Below are positions 25,060-32,668 of a stretch of 34,025 nucleotides of DNA, one piece after another. Position 1 is the stretch's first letter; each line of letters begins with the position of its first letter. The stretch is from positions 1 to 34,025 of the forward strand of contig JBCBAP010000036.1 in assembly GCA_038532435.1 (NCBI GenBank), written 5' to 3'. The position numbers and the translations under genes were made by a program. Under the pieces are notes generated by a model. It searched no databases. It worked only from the letters and a program-made list of their open reading frames with translations, and had not been told where the DNA came from. Origin of the DNA: JBCBAP01 sp038532435. Its GTDB lineage: Bacteria > Pseudomonadota > Alphaproteobacteria > Rhodobacterales > Rhodobacteraceae.

Positions 25060-26160
25060 CTACTGGCCGAAGCCGTTGAACCGGCGGACGGACTGCCCGT
25101 CGTCGAGGCTATTGACCCCGGCCACCGCGATCTCCGCGCCCGCGTCGAGGCCAGAGACGATGTGAAAGTCTCCCGTTTCCGACACCGCGACGTCGACCGC
25201 GGTTGCGCGCAGCGTGCCCGTCTGACCATCCGCGCTGTCGAAGACGAAAACGGAGGTCTGGCCGTTCGCCCCGGTCGCGATGGCGTTGGTCGGCACCACG
25301 AGCCGCGGAGCACCGCCAGAGAGTGTTGCGGTCACCGTTACCGATGCCCCGGGAAGAAGCGCGAGCCCTTGCGGCGGTGGCATGCCGAGGACTACGCGGA
25401 AGGTTTGGCCGATCTGCGAGGTCTCCGCCGTCACCTCTCGGATTTCAAGCGGATAGGCGGTCGGGCTCACCGGGAAGGTCGCGGTGATCATCACGTCCGG
25501 ATCCTCGCCCGCCTGCTGAAACAGAAGCTCGGGCACGTCGATCTCGATCCTCAGTTCGGACAGATCGTGCAGACGGACAATCTGCGTGCCCGCCGCGATG
25601 GTCGTGAAGTTGGAGACGTGCCGCCGCGCGACCACTGCGTCAAACGGCGCGCGCAGGGTCGATTGGCGGAGCGCGTAGCGGGCGTCGTCCAGCGCCACAC
25701 GCGCAAGGTCGAACTGGGTCTGGGCGTCATCGACGGTTGCCTGGCTGACCGCATTGCCCCGCAGTTGCTGCATGCGGTCCCGCGTCCGTTCCGCCTGAGC
25801 CAGATTGACCTCCGACCGCTGGAGGGAGAGTTCGAACGGTTCCTGATCGAGCTGTGCGAGCAGGCTGCCCGCCTCGACCGGCTGCCCCTCCACCGCGTTC
25901 AGTTCGACGACCTGTCCGCCCACCTGGAAGGACAGGTCCACGGTCTGCTTGGCGACCACCTGACCGAAGAAGGTGCGCACGCGGACGTTTCGGGTCGGCT
26001 CGACCATCATCAGCTTGACCGGTATTGTCTGGGCGGTCGCGGGGGCCGGTCCCGTCCCAGCGATCAGGAGCGCCACCGCGAGCGTGGCGAGCCATCTCAG
26101 AGCGTTCGGACTGTGGCGGGTGGACAGGGGCCGGGGATGGGGAGAGAGAGCACTCGCCAT
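25060..26160 (-). CDS. Periplasmic membrane fusion protein of RND efflux pump
   Basis: Adaptor of 366 residues (HlyD/AcrA-type) that links the pump to an outer-membrane channel. A signal peptide ends near residue 43 (APATA|QTIPV); no lipobox Cys is seen. The biotinyl-lipoyl-like halves are VDLSFQVGGQVVELNAVEGQPVEAGSLLAQLD and TLRAPFDAVVARRHVSNFTTI, flanking a short alpha-helical hairpin (ELSLQRSEVNLAQAERTRDRM). A beta-barrel region and a membrane-proximal domain follow (LLPGASVTVTATLSGG, VPTNAI). GAGGATCC precedes the ATG. It is first in a two-gene operon with the pump. Confidence 0.94.
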   Translation of the reverse strand: MASALSPHPRPLSTRHSPNALRWLATLAVALLIAGTGPAPATAQTIPVKLMMVEPTRNVRVRTFFGQVVAKQTVDLSFQVGGQVVELNAVEGQPVEAGSLLAQLDQEPFELSLQRSEVNLAQAERTRDRMQQLRGNAVSQATVDDAQTQFDLARVALDDARYALRQSTLRAPFDAVVARRHVSNFTTIAAGTQIVRLHDLSELRIEIDVPELLFQQAGEDPDVMITATFPVSPTAYPLEIREVTAETSQIGQTFRVVLGMPPPQGLALLPGASVTVTATLSGGAPRLVVPTNAIATGANGQTSVFVFDSADGQTGTLRATAVDVAVSETGDFHIVSGLDAGAEIAVAGVNSLDDGQSVRRFNGFGQ

Positions 26161-26260
26161 TGCTGGATCCTCACGTTGCGCGTCCGGTGACAGGGCGGAC
26201 GTTCAAGCACTACAGCTATCAGACAACAGATGTGCGACTCGAACCACCCTGACTTGACCT

Positions 26261-26287
26261 TCTGACAAAAGAAATTGGGCTGTCAGA
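26261..26287. promoter_or_regulatory. Inverted repeat upstream of efflux operon (candidate operator)
   Basis: TCTGACA (26261-26267) and TGTCAGA (26281-26287) are perfect 7-bp arms with a 13-base spacer, about 100 bp upstream of the fusion-protein start, in the 144-bp gap after the decarboxylase gene. It may bind a repressor of the efflux operon. A weak decarboxylase-operon terminator is the alternative, but no T-run follows on the minus strand. Confidence 0.35.
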
Positions 26288-26304
26288 TGAGGCGCTGCCT
26301 GTGC

Positions 26305-27885
26305 TCAGATCTCCTTTGAGACGCGGATGTCGAGCAATGCGGGGCGGGGGGTCGAGAGGACCTTTTCGGGCACGCCCCGTGGCCCGTCCAGACGGTCGGC
26401 GTGGAGGCCGTAGGCGCGGGCGATCGCGACGAAGTCCGGTGCCGAGGGCGTGACGCCGACCGGGGTGACGTCATCCGCGAGCATCGCCGCCTCGATCTCC
26501 TGATACCCCGCGTTGTTCCACACGAGCGTGGTCACGTTCGCGTCGATGTCCGCAGCGCTGCCAAGTTCCGAGAGGGAGAACTGAAGCCCGCCGTCACCGG
26601 TCAGGGCCACAACGGGGCGGTCCGGCGCGCCGATCGCAGCCCCGATCGCTGCTGGCAGCGCATAGCCCAGCGTGCCATAGCCGGTCGCGGAGTTGAACCA
26701 TGCGCCGGGACAAGGTGCATCGATCAGGAGGTTTCCCGCATAGACGGGCTGGGTGGAGTCGCCCACGATGATCGCATCGGGCAGGGCGCGCCAGATCCCC
26801 TCGATCATCTCGATCTGCCGGCGATAGGCAGGCGACAGGCCGTCCATCGCCCGCCTGCGGGCGACCGCAGCGCGGGCGGCTCCACCCCTCGCCTCGGGGG
26901 AGAGGTGCGGGTGGAGCGCGTCAAGGAACGCGCCCGCGTCGCCAATGATCTGCAGACCGCTGTCCCCTCGCGCGGTGAGCTGTTCCGGGTCGATGTCGAC
27001 CCTGACAAGGTTCGGATGGGGCGGCAGCGCGCCCCGGTCGTACATGTCGTAGTCGGTCCGCCCCATCTCCGTCCCGAGGGCGAGCACCAGATCGGAACGG
27101 GCCATCAGGTCCCGAACCGGGTCGAGGCTCGGGCTGACGGGCAGGTTCAGTGGGTGACCTGCCATGACGCCACGGGCGTTGATGGTGCTCACCACCGGCG
27201 CATCGAGCGCTGCGGCAACATTCCGCAAGGATGCCGCCGCCGGAACGCAGCCGCCACCGGCGAGGATCAGCGGGCTGCGGCTCGCCGTGCACAGGCGTGC
27301 TGCTTTCGTCAGCGCTTCGGCGGTTGGGGCCGGGCGTGGTTTTGGAGGAAGCGAGATGCGGGGGCGGAGGACCCGCATCTTCATGACATCGGTTGGGATC
27401 TCGATATGAACGGGTCGCGGGCGCGCGTGGGTCATTGTGACGAACGCCTCGGTCAGCACGTCGCCGAGCGCTTCCGGATCCGTGAGCGTCCATGTCTTGA
27501 GGCAAACCGTGCGAGACAGTGCTGCCTGATCCGGCAGTTCGTGGAGCAGGCCGAGGTGGCGCCCCCGGGTTTCTATCGGGTTGACGCCGGACAGGATCAG
27601 CATGGGTACGCTGTCTGCCCGCGCCTGCGCGATTGCGGTGATTGCGTTCGTAAATCCGGGCCCGGTGATCAGGAGGCAGACACCCGGCCGCCCGGTCACC
27701 CGCGCGTAGCCATCTGCCATGAATGCAGCACCCTGTTCGTGTCGCGGCGTGACATGACGCACCGCGCTGCCCGCAAGGCCACGGTAGAGCTCGACGGTGT
27801 GAACGCCGGGAATGCCAAAGACCGTGTCGACGCCCAGATCCTCGAGCGCCGCAATCAGCGCCTCGCCTACAGAGAGTGTGGACAT
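26305..27885 (-). CDS. Thiamine-diphosphate decarboxylase, AruI-like (5-guanidino-2-oxopentanoate decarboxylase)
   Basis: 526-residue enzyme of the acetolactate-synthase-like ThDP family. Visible parts: the N-terminal pyrimidine-binding domain with catalytic Glu50 (TPRHEQGAAFMADGYARV), a central domain, and the C-terminal diphosphate domain with GDGG (residue 430) and NNAGY about 27 residues later, the standard ThDP/Mg motif. In the arginine transaminase pathway of Pseudomonas, AruI decarboxylates 2-ketoarginine to 4-guanidinobutyraldehyde. Assignment rests on this family resemblance plus the aminotransferase directly upstream; it overlaps that gene by 19 bp and has GGAG ahead of its ATG. A related 2-oxoacid decarboxylase of different substrate remains possible. 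Confidence 0.8.
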   Translation of the reverse strand: MSTLSVGEALIAALEDLGVDTVFGIPGVHTVELYRGLAGSAVRHVTPRHEQGAAFMADGYARVTGRPGVCLLITGPGFTNAITAIAQARADSVPMLILSGVNPIETRGRHLGLLHELPDQAALSRTVCLKTWTLTDPEALGDVLTEAFVTMTHARPRPVHIEIPTDVMKMRVLRPRISLPPKPRPAPTAEALTKAARLCTASRSPLILAGGGCVPAAASLRNVAAALDAPVVSTINARGVMAGHPLNLPVSPSLDPVRDLMARSDLVLALGTEMGRTDYDMYDRGALPPHPNLVRVDIDPEQLTARGDSGLQIIGDAGAFLDALHPHLSPEARGGAARAAVARRRAMDGLSPAYRRQIEMIEGIWRALPDAIIVGDSTQPVYAGNLLIDAPCPGAWFNSATGYGTLGYALPAAIGAAIGAPDRPVVALTGDGGLQFSLSELGSAADIDANVTTLVWNNAGYQEIEAAMLADDVTPVGVTPSAPDFVAIARAYGLHADRLDGPRGVPEKVLSTPRPALLDIRVSKEI

Positions 27886-29054
27886 GCAAGCGTCTCCGTG
27901 AAGGCGGCGATGCGCTCTGCCGCAGTGGCGAGCATGTCGTCCGGCACTGTCAGGCTGAGGCGGATCAGATCGCGCGCCTGATCGCCGAAGGAACTGCCCG
28001 GCATGACCGCCACGCCAGCCTTCAGCAGCCGCCAGGCGAAGCCGTCCCCATCGAGACCGGTGCCCGAGACGTCCGCGAGGAGGAACATCCCCGACTCTGG
28101 CAGGTAAGGGCGCAGCCCGGGGATCTTTGCAAGGCGCTGGGCGAGCGCCTCTGACCGGCGCCGATAGTCCCGGCGCAGGCAAGCCGCGGTGTCCGGCGGA
28201 TGGTCGAGCGCATAGGCCGTCATGTCCGCGATGAAGGGCTGATTGCCAAACAGCATCGCCTCTGAAATCGGCAGGATCCGGCGGCAGAATTCTTCGGAGC
28301 CCACAGCCCAGCCCGACCGGAAACCGGGTGCCGCGCAGGACTTGGAGATCGAGGACAGAGCGACGACCCGATCCGCGATCTCCTCGATTTCGAACGGGGA
28401 GGCGAAGGGGCCATCGTAAACCAGATCCTCGTAGACCTCGTCGCAGACCAGCCAGAGGTTTCGCTCCGCGCAAAGCGCTCCGATCTCCCGCACCGTGGCG
28501 CGGTCGAGCACGGCGCCGGAGGGGTTCTGCGGCGAGTTGAGCAGCAGCACCCGGCACTCCGGCGTCAGGGCCGCGGCGATGTCCGCGACCCGGATGCGGA
28601 AACCGTTTTCCGGGCGCAAGGGGACAGGCACCGCATGTGCACCGCTGGCGCGGATGATCCCCTCATAGGTCGCGTAGAACGGATCGCCCACGAGGACGCC
28701 ATCGCCGGGTCCCGTCAATCCCATCATCGTCGCAAAGAGGGCGGACTGCGTTCCGGGAAAGCAGAGCACATTTTCCGCTGTGACGCCCGTGCGACGACGC
28801 GCATAGCGGCGGGCAAGCGCGTCGAGGAGGGCGGGCTCACCGCGGCCGCTGGAGTACCCGGTGCGACCGGATCGCATCGCCCGTGCAGCCACCTCGATCA
28901 GCGCCGGATCGGGCGGCAGATCCGGCTCGCCGATGGTCAGCTCGATGATGTCCGCACCCTCCCGCCGCATCTGGCGGGAGCGTTCGTGGACTGCCCATTT
29001 GGCGCCGCCGCTGTCCTTCAGCCGATCGGTGATGGGGGCGAAATGGAGCGTCAT
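27867..29054 (-). CDS. PLP-dependent aminotransferase, AruH-like (arginine:pyruvate transaminase)
   Basis: Fold-type I aminotransferase (class I/II), 395 residues. Motifs: ELTIGEPDLPP near residues 38-48, the PLP phosphate region GTQSALFA (101-108), NSPQNPSG (173-180), Asp205 and Tyr208 in VCDEVYEDLVY, Schiff-base Lys238 in SSISKSCAAPGFRSGW, and the substrate-carboxylate Arg in the C-terminal DLIRLSLT. AruH transfers the amino group of arginine to pyruvate; the pairing with an AruI-like decarboxylase supports the same step here but does not prove arginine specificity. It overlaps the TetR gene by 4 bp (ATGA) and the decarboxylase by 19 bp. Confidence 0.82.
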   Translation of the reverse strand: MTLHFAPITDRLKDSGGAKWAVHERSRQMRREGADIIELTIGEPDLPPDPALIEVAARAMRSGRTGYSSGRGEPALLDALARRYARRRTGVTAENVLCFPGTQSALFATMMGLTGPGDGVLVGDPFYATYEGIIRASGAHAVPVPLRPENGFRIRVADIAAALTPECRVLLLNSPQNPSGAVLDRATVREIGALCAERNLWLVCDEVYEDLVYDGPFASPFEIEEIADRVVALSSISKSCAAPGFRSGWAVGSEEFCRRILPISEAMLFGNQPFIADMTAYALDHPPDTAACLRRDYRRRSEALAQRLAKIPGLRPYLPESGMFLLADVSGTGLDGDGFAWRLLKAGVAVMPGSSFGDQARDLIRLSLTVPDDMLATAAERIAAFTETLACPHSL

Positions 29055-29683
29055 GTCGGGTCCCTTTCTGCGCTGGGCCGGGTGATGATGGCGAGGATGC
29101 TGTCCCGGGCGAGGTCGACAACGTCGATGTCGGCGAAGGTGCCGCGGTCGAGCGATACCTCCAGCCAGATGCCGTCGATGACCGCGTTGGCAGCGATGGC
29201 CTGCCGGTGGATCATGTCGGGATCGTCCGGGCAGCCATCCGCACGCCTCAGATCAGCGATGATGTCCTCGAGGAGGACGCGCACCGCCCGGTAGCCGTCC
29301 CGGTGGATCTGTGCCATCGCGGGATCCGTTGTCACCGTCGCGACGAAGGCGGTCCAGATTGCCACGTGGCGCGGGCTGGCGAGCGGGTCGGTGCAGGAGG
29401 CGCGGACGAGGCGTTCGAGCCGGTCGACCGGGGGGCCGGAGCCCACAGCCTCGGTGATCCCGCCGGTCAGATCCTCGACGAAAGTGGCGTAGGCCGCCTC
29501 GACCATCCGGTCCTTACTGACGAAGTAGCGGCGGATGAGCCCAGGTGTCACGAGAGCCCGCTGGGCCACTTCCCGCACCGTCGCGCCGGGCAGGCCCCGC
29601 TCCGCCACAGCATCGAGGGTGGCGCGGATCAACGTCGCCCGGCGCACCTCCTCCGGTTCGTGGTGGAAGGACCGGCGGTTCAT
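29051..29683 (-). CDS. TetR-family transcriptional regulator, BetI-like
   Basis: 210-residue repressor-type regulator. The N-terminal helix-turn-helix is at about residues 12-58 (RATLIRATLDAVAERGLPGATVREVAQRALVTPGLIRRYFVSKDR, read in parts). The C-terminal ligand domain resembles BetI (RHVAIWTAFVATVTTDPAMAQ, DGIWLEVSLDRG). The start MNRRSFHHEPEE was chosen because AAAGG lies upstream and the preceding in-frame stretch runs through the palindrome and looks non-coding. As first gene of an overlapping operon with the aminotransferase and decarboxylase, it most likely represses its own operon through the 32-bp palindrome. Confidence 0.92.
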   Translation of the reverse strand: MNRRSFHHEPEEVRRATLIRATLDAVAERGLPGATVREVAQRALVTPGLIRRYFVSKDRMVEAAYATFVEDLTGGITEAVGSGPPVDRLERLVRASCTDPLASPRHVAIWTAFVATVTTDPAMAQIHRDGYRAVRVLLEDIIADLRRADGCPDDPDMIHRQAIAANAVIDGIWLEVSLDRGTFADIDVVDLARDSILAIITRPSAERDPT

Positions 29684-29766
29684 CCCACGGCCTTTGGAGA
29701 GGCGTGCGAGTCGGTGCAAGCTGGGTTCTGGATCGTGGGTCCGATCGCGGTGCACATGACATACCC

Positions 29767-29798
29767 GTCCGTAATTATACATCTGTATAATTACGGAC
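29767..29798. promoter_or_regulatory. Perfect 32-bp palindrome with promoter-like TATAAT (operator of the tetR operon)
   Basis: Arms GTCCGTAATTATAC (29767-29780) and GTATAATTACGGAC (29785-29798) are perfect 14-bp inverted repeats with a 4-base centre, far more AT-rich than the surroundings. Each strand contains TATAAT, so a bound dimer would block a -10 box; the minus-strand one (29774-29779) lies about 90 bp upstream of the TetR start. The -35 positions match poorly. Size and symmetry fit a TetR dimer site. Confidence 0.8.
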
Positions 29799-29877
29799 AT
29801 GGATCGTTCGCGCAACCCCTGTGACCGCACTCTCCGCGCGCGGTCTTGAACGGGTTCGAGCGGGTAGGAAAACGGAC

Positions 29878-30057
29878 CTACTTGGTCAGGATGAGCTTTC
29901 CGGCGCGGGTGATGCGCAGGTAGTAGGTGGTACCGTCAAGAACGATCCGCGCCTGAACCCCCTCGCCCACCATGTCCCGAGCGTCGTAGGTGGGAAGGTC
30001 CTCGCGCGGGTCGGGTGCCCGCGCGGTGGTGTTAAGCGGCTCTGCCGCAATCGTCAT
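29878..30057 (-). CDS. hemP: Hemin uptake protein HemP
   Basis: Small 59-residue protein ending in the HemP hallmark LRITRAGKLILTK, after ARIVLDGTTYYL. HemP is a small cytoplasmic protein needed for expression of haem-uptake genes in several proteobacteria and is usually induced by iron limitation. The start MTIAAEPLNTT overlaps the stop of the upstream 57-codon gene by 4 bp (ATGA), so the two are translationally coupled. No haem receptor or ABC haem transporter is present in the window. Regulation by iron is expected from the family; see the dyad at 30315-30341. Confidence 0.9.
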   Translation of the reverse strand: MTIAAEPLNTTARAPDPREDLPTYDARDMVGEGVQARIVLDGTTYYLRITRAGKLILTK

Positions 30058-30227
30058 CGTCCGATATCCCCGGCATCTTCGGGCCGCCGTTCGATCCGGT
30101 CGAGCAGGGCTTCGAGCGGTGTGTCCGAGAGGAAAGCTGCTGCCGGGACGTACCCGTCGACCGCCTCCCGGATCAGTTCGCGCCAACAGGGTGCCGGGTC
30201 TCGTAGGGGTTCGGGATCAGATCGCAT
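30054..30227 (-). CDS. Small hypothetical protein coupled to hemP
   Basis: 57 residues, starting MRSDPEPLRDPAPCWRELI and ending RRPEDAGDIGR. The start is supported by a perfect AAGGAG 8 bp upstream (30236-30241). An amphipathic helix-like core (WRELIREAVDGYVPAAAFLS, then PLEALLDRIERR) is visible; there is no signal peptide or membrane segment. I do not recognise a family. The 4-bp overlap with hemP suggests a linked role in haem or iron handling, by inference only. Confidence 0.7.
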   Translation of the reverse strand: MRSDPEPLRDPAPCWRELIREAVDGYVPAAAFLSDTPLEALLDRIERRPEDAGDIGR

Positions 30228-30291
30228 GGGCCGGGCTCCTTGTTCTGTCATGGGCTCCGGGCTCCCCGATGGGTGGCTGGGACGTGTTCCA

Positions 30292-30341
30292 AGGGTGCCG
30301 CGACCGCCCTCCCTTGTCAATCCCGATAAAATCAGTCGGAA
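30292..30341 (-). promoter_or_regulatory. Candidate promoter and dyad for the hemP operon
   Basis: On the minus strand a perfect -35 TTGACA (30315-30320) is followed after 17 bp by a poor -10 (CACCCT, 30292-30297), giving a leader of roughly 60 bases to the 57-codon gene. Immediately upstream lies TTCCGA-N9-TCGGGA (30321-30341), an imperfect dyad in an AT-richer patch. An iron-responsive regulator such as Irr, RirA or Fur could bind there, but the sequence does not match a consensus I can name. Confidence 0.35.
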
Positions 30342-30353
30342 TAAGCGGTGATG

Positions 30354-30578
30354 TCAGTGTTGACCACGATAGTGACGCAGAACGAAGAGCCGAATCGCCG
30401 ATGCCAGCCCGATATCGCCGCCCCGGTTCTCGTCGATCTCGCTGGCGAGCGCATTGATTGGCTGGCCGCGCGCAGCTGCGATGTCGCGAAAGGCGTCCCA
30501 GAAGTCCCGCTCAAGGCTGACGGAGGTGCGATGCCCCTTCAGCGTGAGGGATCTCTTTTGCGGTCGTATGTCAGGCAT
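30354..30578 (-). CDS. Ribbon-helix-helix domain protein
   Basis: 74-residue protein of the RHH_4 type. The short strand RSLTLKGHRTSVSLE precedes two helices (RDFWDAFRDIAAARG and INALASEIDENR), ending SAIRLFVLRHYRGQH. Family members occur widely in Rhodobacteraceae and Rhizobiales, and DNA binding is presumed from the fold. The start MPDIRPQKR overlaps the stop of the DUF4169 gene by 8 bp. The gene pair downstream of fumC is a conserved arrangement in this family of bacteria. The precise target is unknown. Confidence 0.85.
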   Translation of the reverse strand: MPDIRPQKRSLTLKGHRTSVSLERDFWDAFRDIAAARGQPINALASEIDENRGGDIGLASAIRLFVLRHYRGQH

Positions 30579-30750
30579 CGTCCCGCTTGTGCCCGTCGAG
30601 ATGACGGTCGAGCCGGGTCTTGGCCTCCGCATCGCGGGCCCATTCGGATTTGGTCCGTCCGTGTTTGGCGGCGTTTTCGTCCGCGCGGACGCGATCCTCG
30701 GCACGGGACTTGGCCTTGCGGGCCTGACGGAGATTGATGACCTTGCTCAT
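30571..30750 (-). CDS. DUF4169 family protein
   Basis: 59-residue, strongly charged protein beginning MSKVINLRQARKAKSRAED and containing the family's ENAAKHGRTKSEWARDAE and DGHKRD parts. Lys/Arg make up a large share, and a single long helix is likely. Function unknown. It lies 227 bp after fumC and overlaps the RHH gene by 8 bp. A 6-bp hairpin (GCCACC-GCTT-GGTGGC, 30762-30777) sits just ahead of the start, where no good ribosome site is visible, so translation may be weak or controlled. Confidence 0.85.
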   Translation of the reverse strand: MSKVINLRQARKAKSRAEDRVRADENAAKHGRTKSEWARDAEAKTRLDRHLDGHKRDDA

Positions 30751-30977
30751 ACGCAAAGAGTGCCACCGCTTGGTGGCTGCGTCGAGGGGGAGAGACTGGC
30801 GCGCCGTCGCTCGTACATTCAGCCTGAACGGGTCGTGCACGACAATCACGATTGCAGCGCGGATAACAGCCTCCCCGGCTGTCGAACCTCGCAGGTCTGT
30901 CGCTGCAAGTCGCTACGCGACAAGCGAGACGCACGCTCGCCTGGGGGCGCGCGCATCATCCCGTGTTGCGACCGACG

Positions 30978-32372
30978 TCAGCCCTTTGGCCCCAGCATGT
31001 CCTTCGGCTGGACCACACGATCGAAGGTCTCCGCATCGACGAAACCGAGGTTGATCGCCTCTTCCTTCAGGGTCGTGCGGTTCTTGTGGGCCGTCTTCGC
31101 CACCGTCGTTGCGTTATCGTATCCGATCTCCGGCGCCAGCGCGGTGACCAGCATCAGGCTTTCCCACATCAGCCTGGAGATTCGGTCCTCATCCGCCTCG
31201 ATACCAACGACGCAATTGTCGGTGAAGGCGACGGCTGCATCCCCGAGAAGCTGCATGGATTGCAGGCAATTGTAGATCATCATGGGCTTGTAGACGTTGA
31301 GCTCGAAATGCCCCTGGGAGCCTGCGAAGCCGATGGCGGCGTCGTTGCCCATCACATGGGCGCAGACTTGGGTCAGCGCCTCACACTGAGTCGGGTTGAC
31401 CTTGCCCGGCATGATCGACGAGCCGGGCTCGTTCTCCGGCAGCATCAGTTCGCCAAGGCCGCAGCGGGGGCCGGAGCCGAGAAGCCGGATGTCGTTTGCA
31501 ATCTTGAAGAGGCTCGCCGCGACGGTCTTGAGCGCGCCGGACATCTCGACGATCGCATCGTGGGCTGCGAGCGCCTCGAACTTGTTCGGCGCTGTCACGA
31601 AGGGCAGCCCCGTGATCTCCGCAATGTGCTTTGCCACGCCTTCGGCAAAGCCTGGCTTTGTGTTGAGACCTGTACCCACGGCTGTGCCGCCCTGCGCGAG
31701 GGGGTAAACATTGTAGAGCGCCGCGCGCACCCGCTTGATCCCCTGCTCGACCTGGAACGCGTAACCACCGAATTCCTGGCCGAGGGTCAGCGGCGTCGCA
31801 TCCTGAGTATGGGTGCGCCCGATCTTGATGATGTCCTTGAAGGCCTCCGACTTCGCAGCGAGCGCTGCGTGGAGCTTTTCAAGCCCGGGGATGAGAACCG
31901 AGGTCGCGGTGACGGCGGCCGAGATGTGCATCGCCGTCGGGAACGTGTCGTTGGAGCTTTGCGCGCGGTTGCAGTGGTCGTTGGGGTGGACCGGCGACTT
32001 GGACCCGATCTCCCCGCCGAGGATCTCGATGGCCCGGTTGGCGATCACCTCGTTGGAGTTCATGTTCGACTGGGTGCCGGAGCCGGTCTGCCAGACCACC
32101 AGAGGGAAGTGATCGTCGAGCTTGCCCTGGGCAACCTCGCTCGCGGCCTGAACGATTGCGTTGCCGAGCTCCGGCTCGAGGTTGCCAAGGTCCATGTTCG
32201 TCAGCGCCGCTGCCTGTTTGATCACGCCGAGCGCGCGGACGAGTGCGACGGGCTGCTTTTCCCAACCGATGGGGAAGTTCATGATGCTGCGTTGGGTCTG
32301 TGCGCCCCAGTACTTGTCGGCGGGAACCTCGAGCGGGCCGAAGCTGTCGGTCTCGGTACGGGTGGCGCTCAT
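30978..32372 (-). CDS. fumC: Class II fumarate hydratase (fumarase C)
   Basis: Cytoplasmic TCA-cycle enzyme converting fumarate and malate; 464 residues, the usual length, oxygen-stable and iron-free. Signature GSSIMPGKVNP is at residues 317-327, catalytic His188 in GRTHTQDA, and SSND (139-142) and TGSGTQSNMN (96-105) line the active site. The start MSATRTETDSFG has AGGAG 9 bp upstream. A plausible promoter lies 35-70 bp ahead. The gene starts the conserved fumC-DUF4169-RHH group. Confidence 0.97.
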   Translation of the reverse strand: MSATRTETDSFGPLEVPADKYWGAQTQRSIMNFPIGWEKQPVALVRALGVIKQAAALTNMDLGNLEPELGNAIVQAASEVAQGKLDDHFPLVVWQTGSGTQSNMNSNEVIANRAIEILGGEIGSKSPVHPNDHCNRAQSSNDTFPTAMHISAAVTATSVLIPGLEKLHAALAAKSEAFKDIIKIGRTHTQDATPLTLGQEFGGYAFQVEQGIKRVRAALYNVYPLAQGGTAVGTGLNTKPGFAEGVAKHIAEITGLPFVTAPNKFEALAAHDAIVEMSGALKTVAASLFKIANDIRLLGSGPRCGLGELMLPENEPGSSIMPGKVNPTQCEALTQVCAHVMGNDAAIGFAGSQGHFELNVYKPMMIYNCLQSMQLLGDAAVAFTDNCVVGIEADEDRISRLMWESLMLVTALAPEIGYDNATTVAKTAHKNRTTLKEEAINLGFVDAETFDRVVQPKDMLGPKG

Positions 32373-32412
32373 GCGGTGGAACTCCTGATGCGAATGATCT
32401 CCGGTCGCGATG

Positions 32413-32442
32413 TCTATAGCGCGGTGTCGGGCGAGATTCCAA
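32413..32442 (-). promoter_or_regulatory. Candidate fumC promoter
   Basis: On the minus strand TTGGAA (32437-32442) and TATAGA (32413-32418) are separated by 18 bp, each matching four of six consensus bases; the predicted leader is about 34 bases. It lies in the 296-bp gap between the methyltransferase and fumC genes, in which I see no gene. Confidence 0.45.
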
Positions 32443-32668
32443 TTGTCTGGAACGTCGGTATCGAAGCTTCGCTGGCTGATGTCCGCGGTCAAGGAGAGCG
32501 AGGCGAGCCTGCACCGACACAACCCTGCGGGCGCTCGCCGTGCGAATTCCTTCCCAACGGGACCGATCCGCCGCGAACAGCGTCGGGTGGCCGAGCGTGT
32601 CGGACCGCTTGGCCTCCGGTTCTACTGCTGTCCAGAAAGGGACGGAGGAGGGGTAGGGCCGCGGGGCC

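Noticed and set aside
24091..26190. 699-codon open frame antisense to the RND operon
   Set aside because: Low-complexity charged composition, no motif, and both genes on the other strand are certain.
27886..28557. N-terminal extension of the decarboxylase to 750 residues
   Set aside because: The extra stretch lies within the aminotransferase gene in another frame and lacks any domain; GGAG precedes the ATG at 27885.
29823..29845. GACCGC/GCGGTC hairpin as terminator of hemP
   Set aside because: Only 6 bp with an 11-base loop and no T-run on the minus strand.
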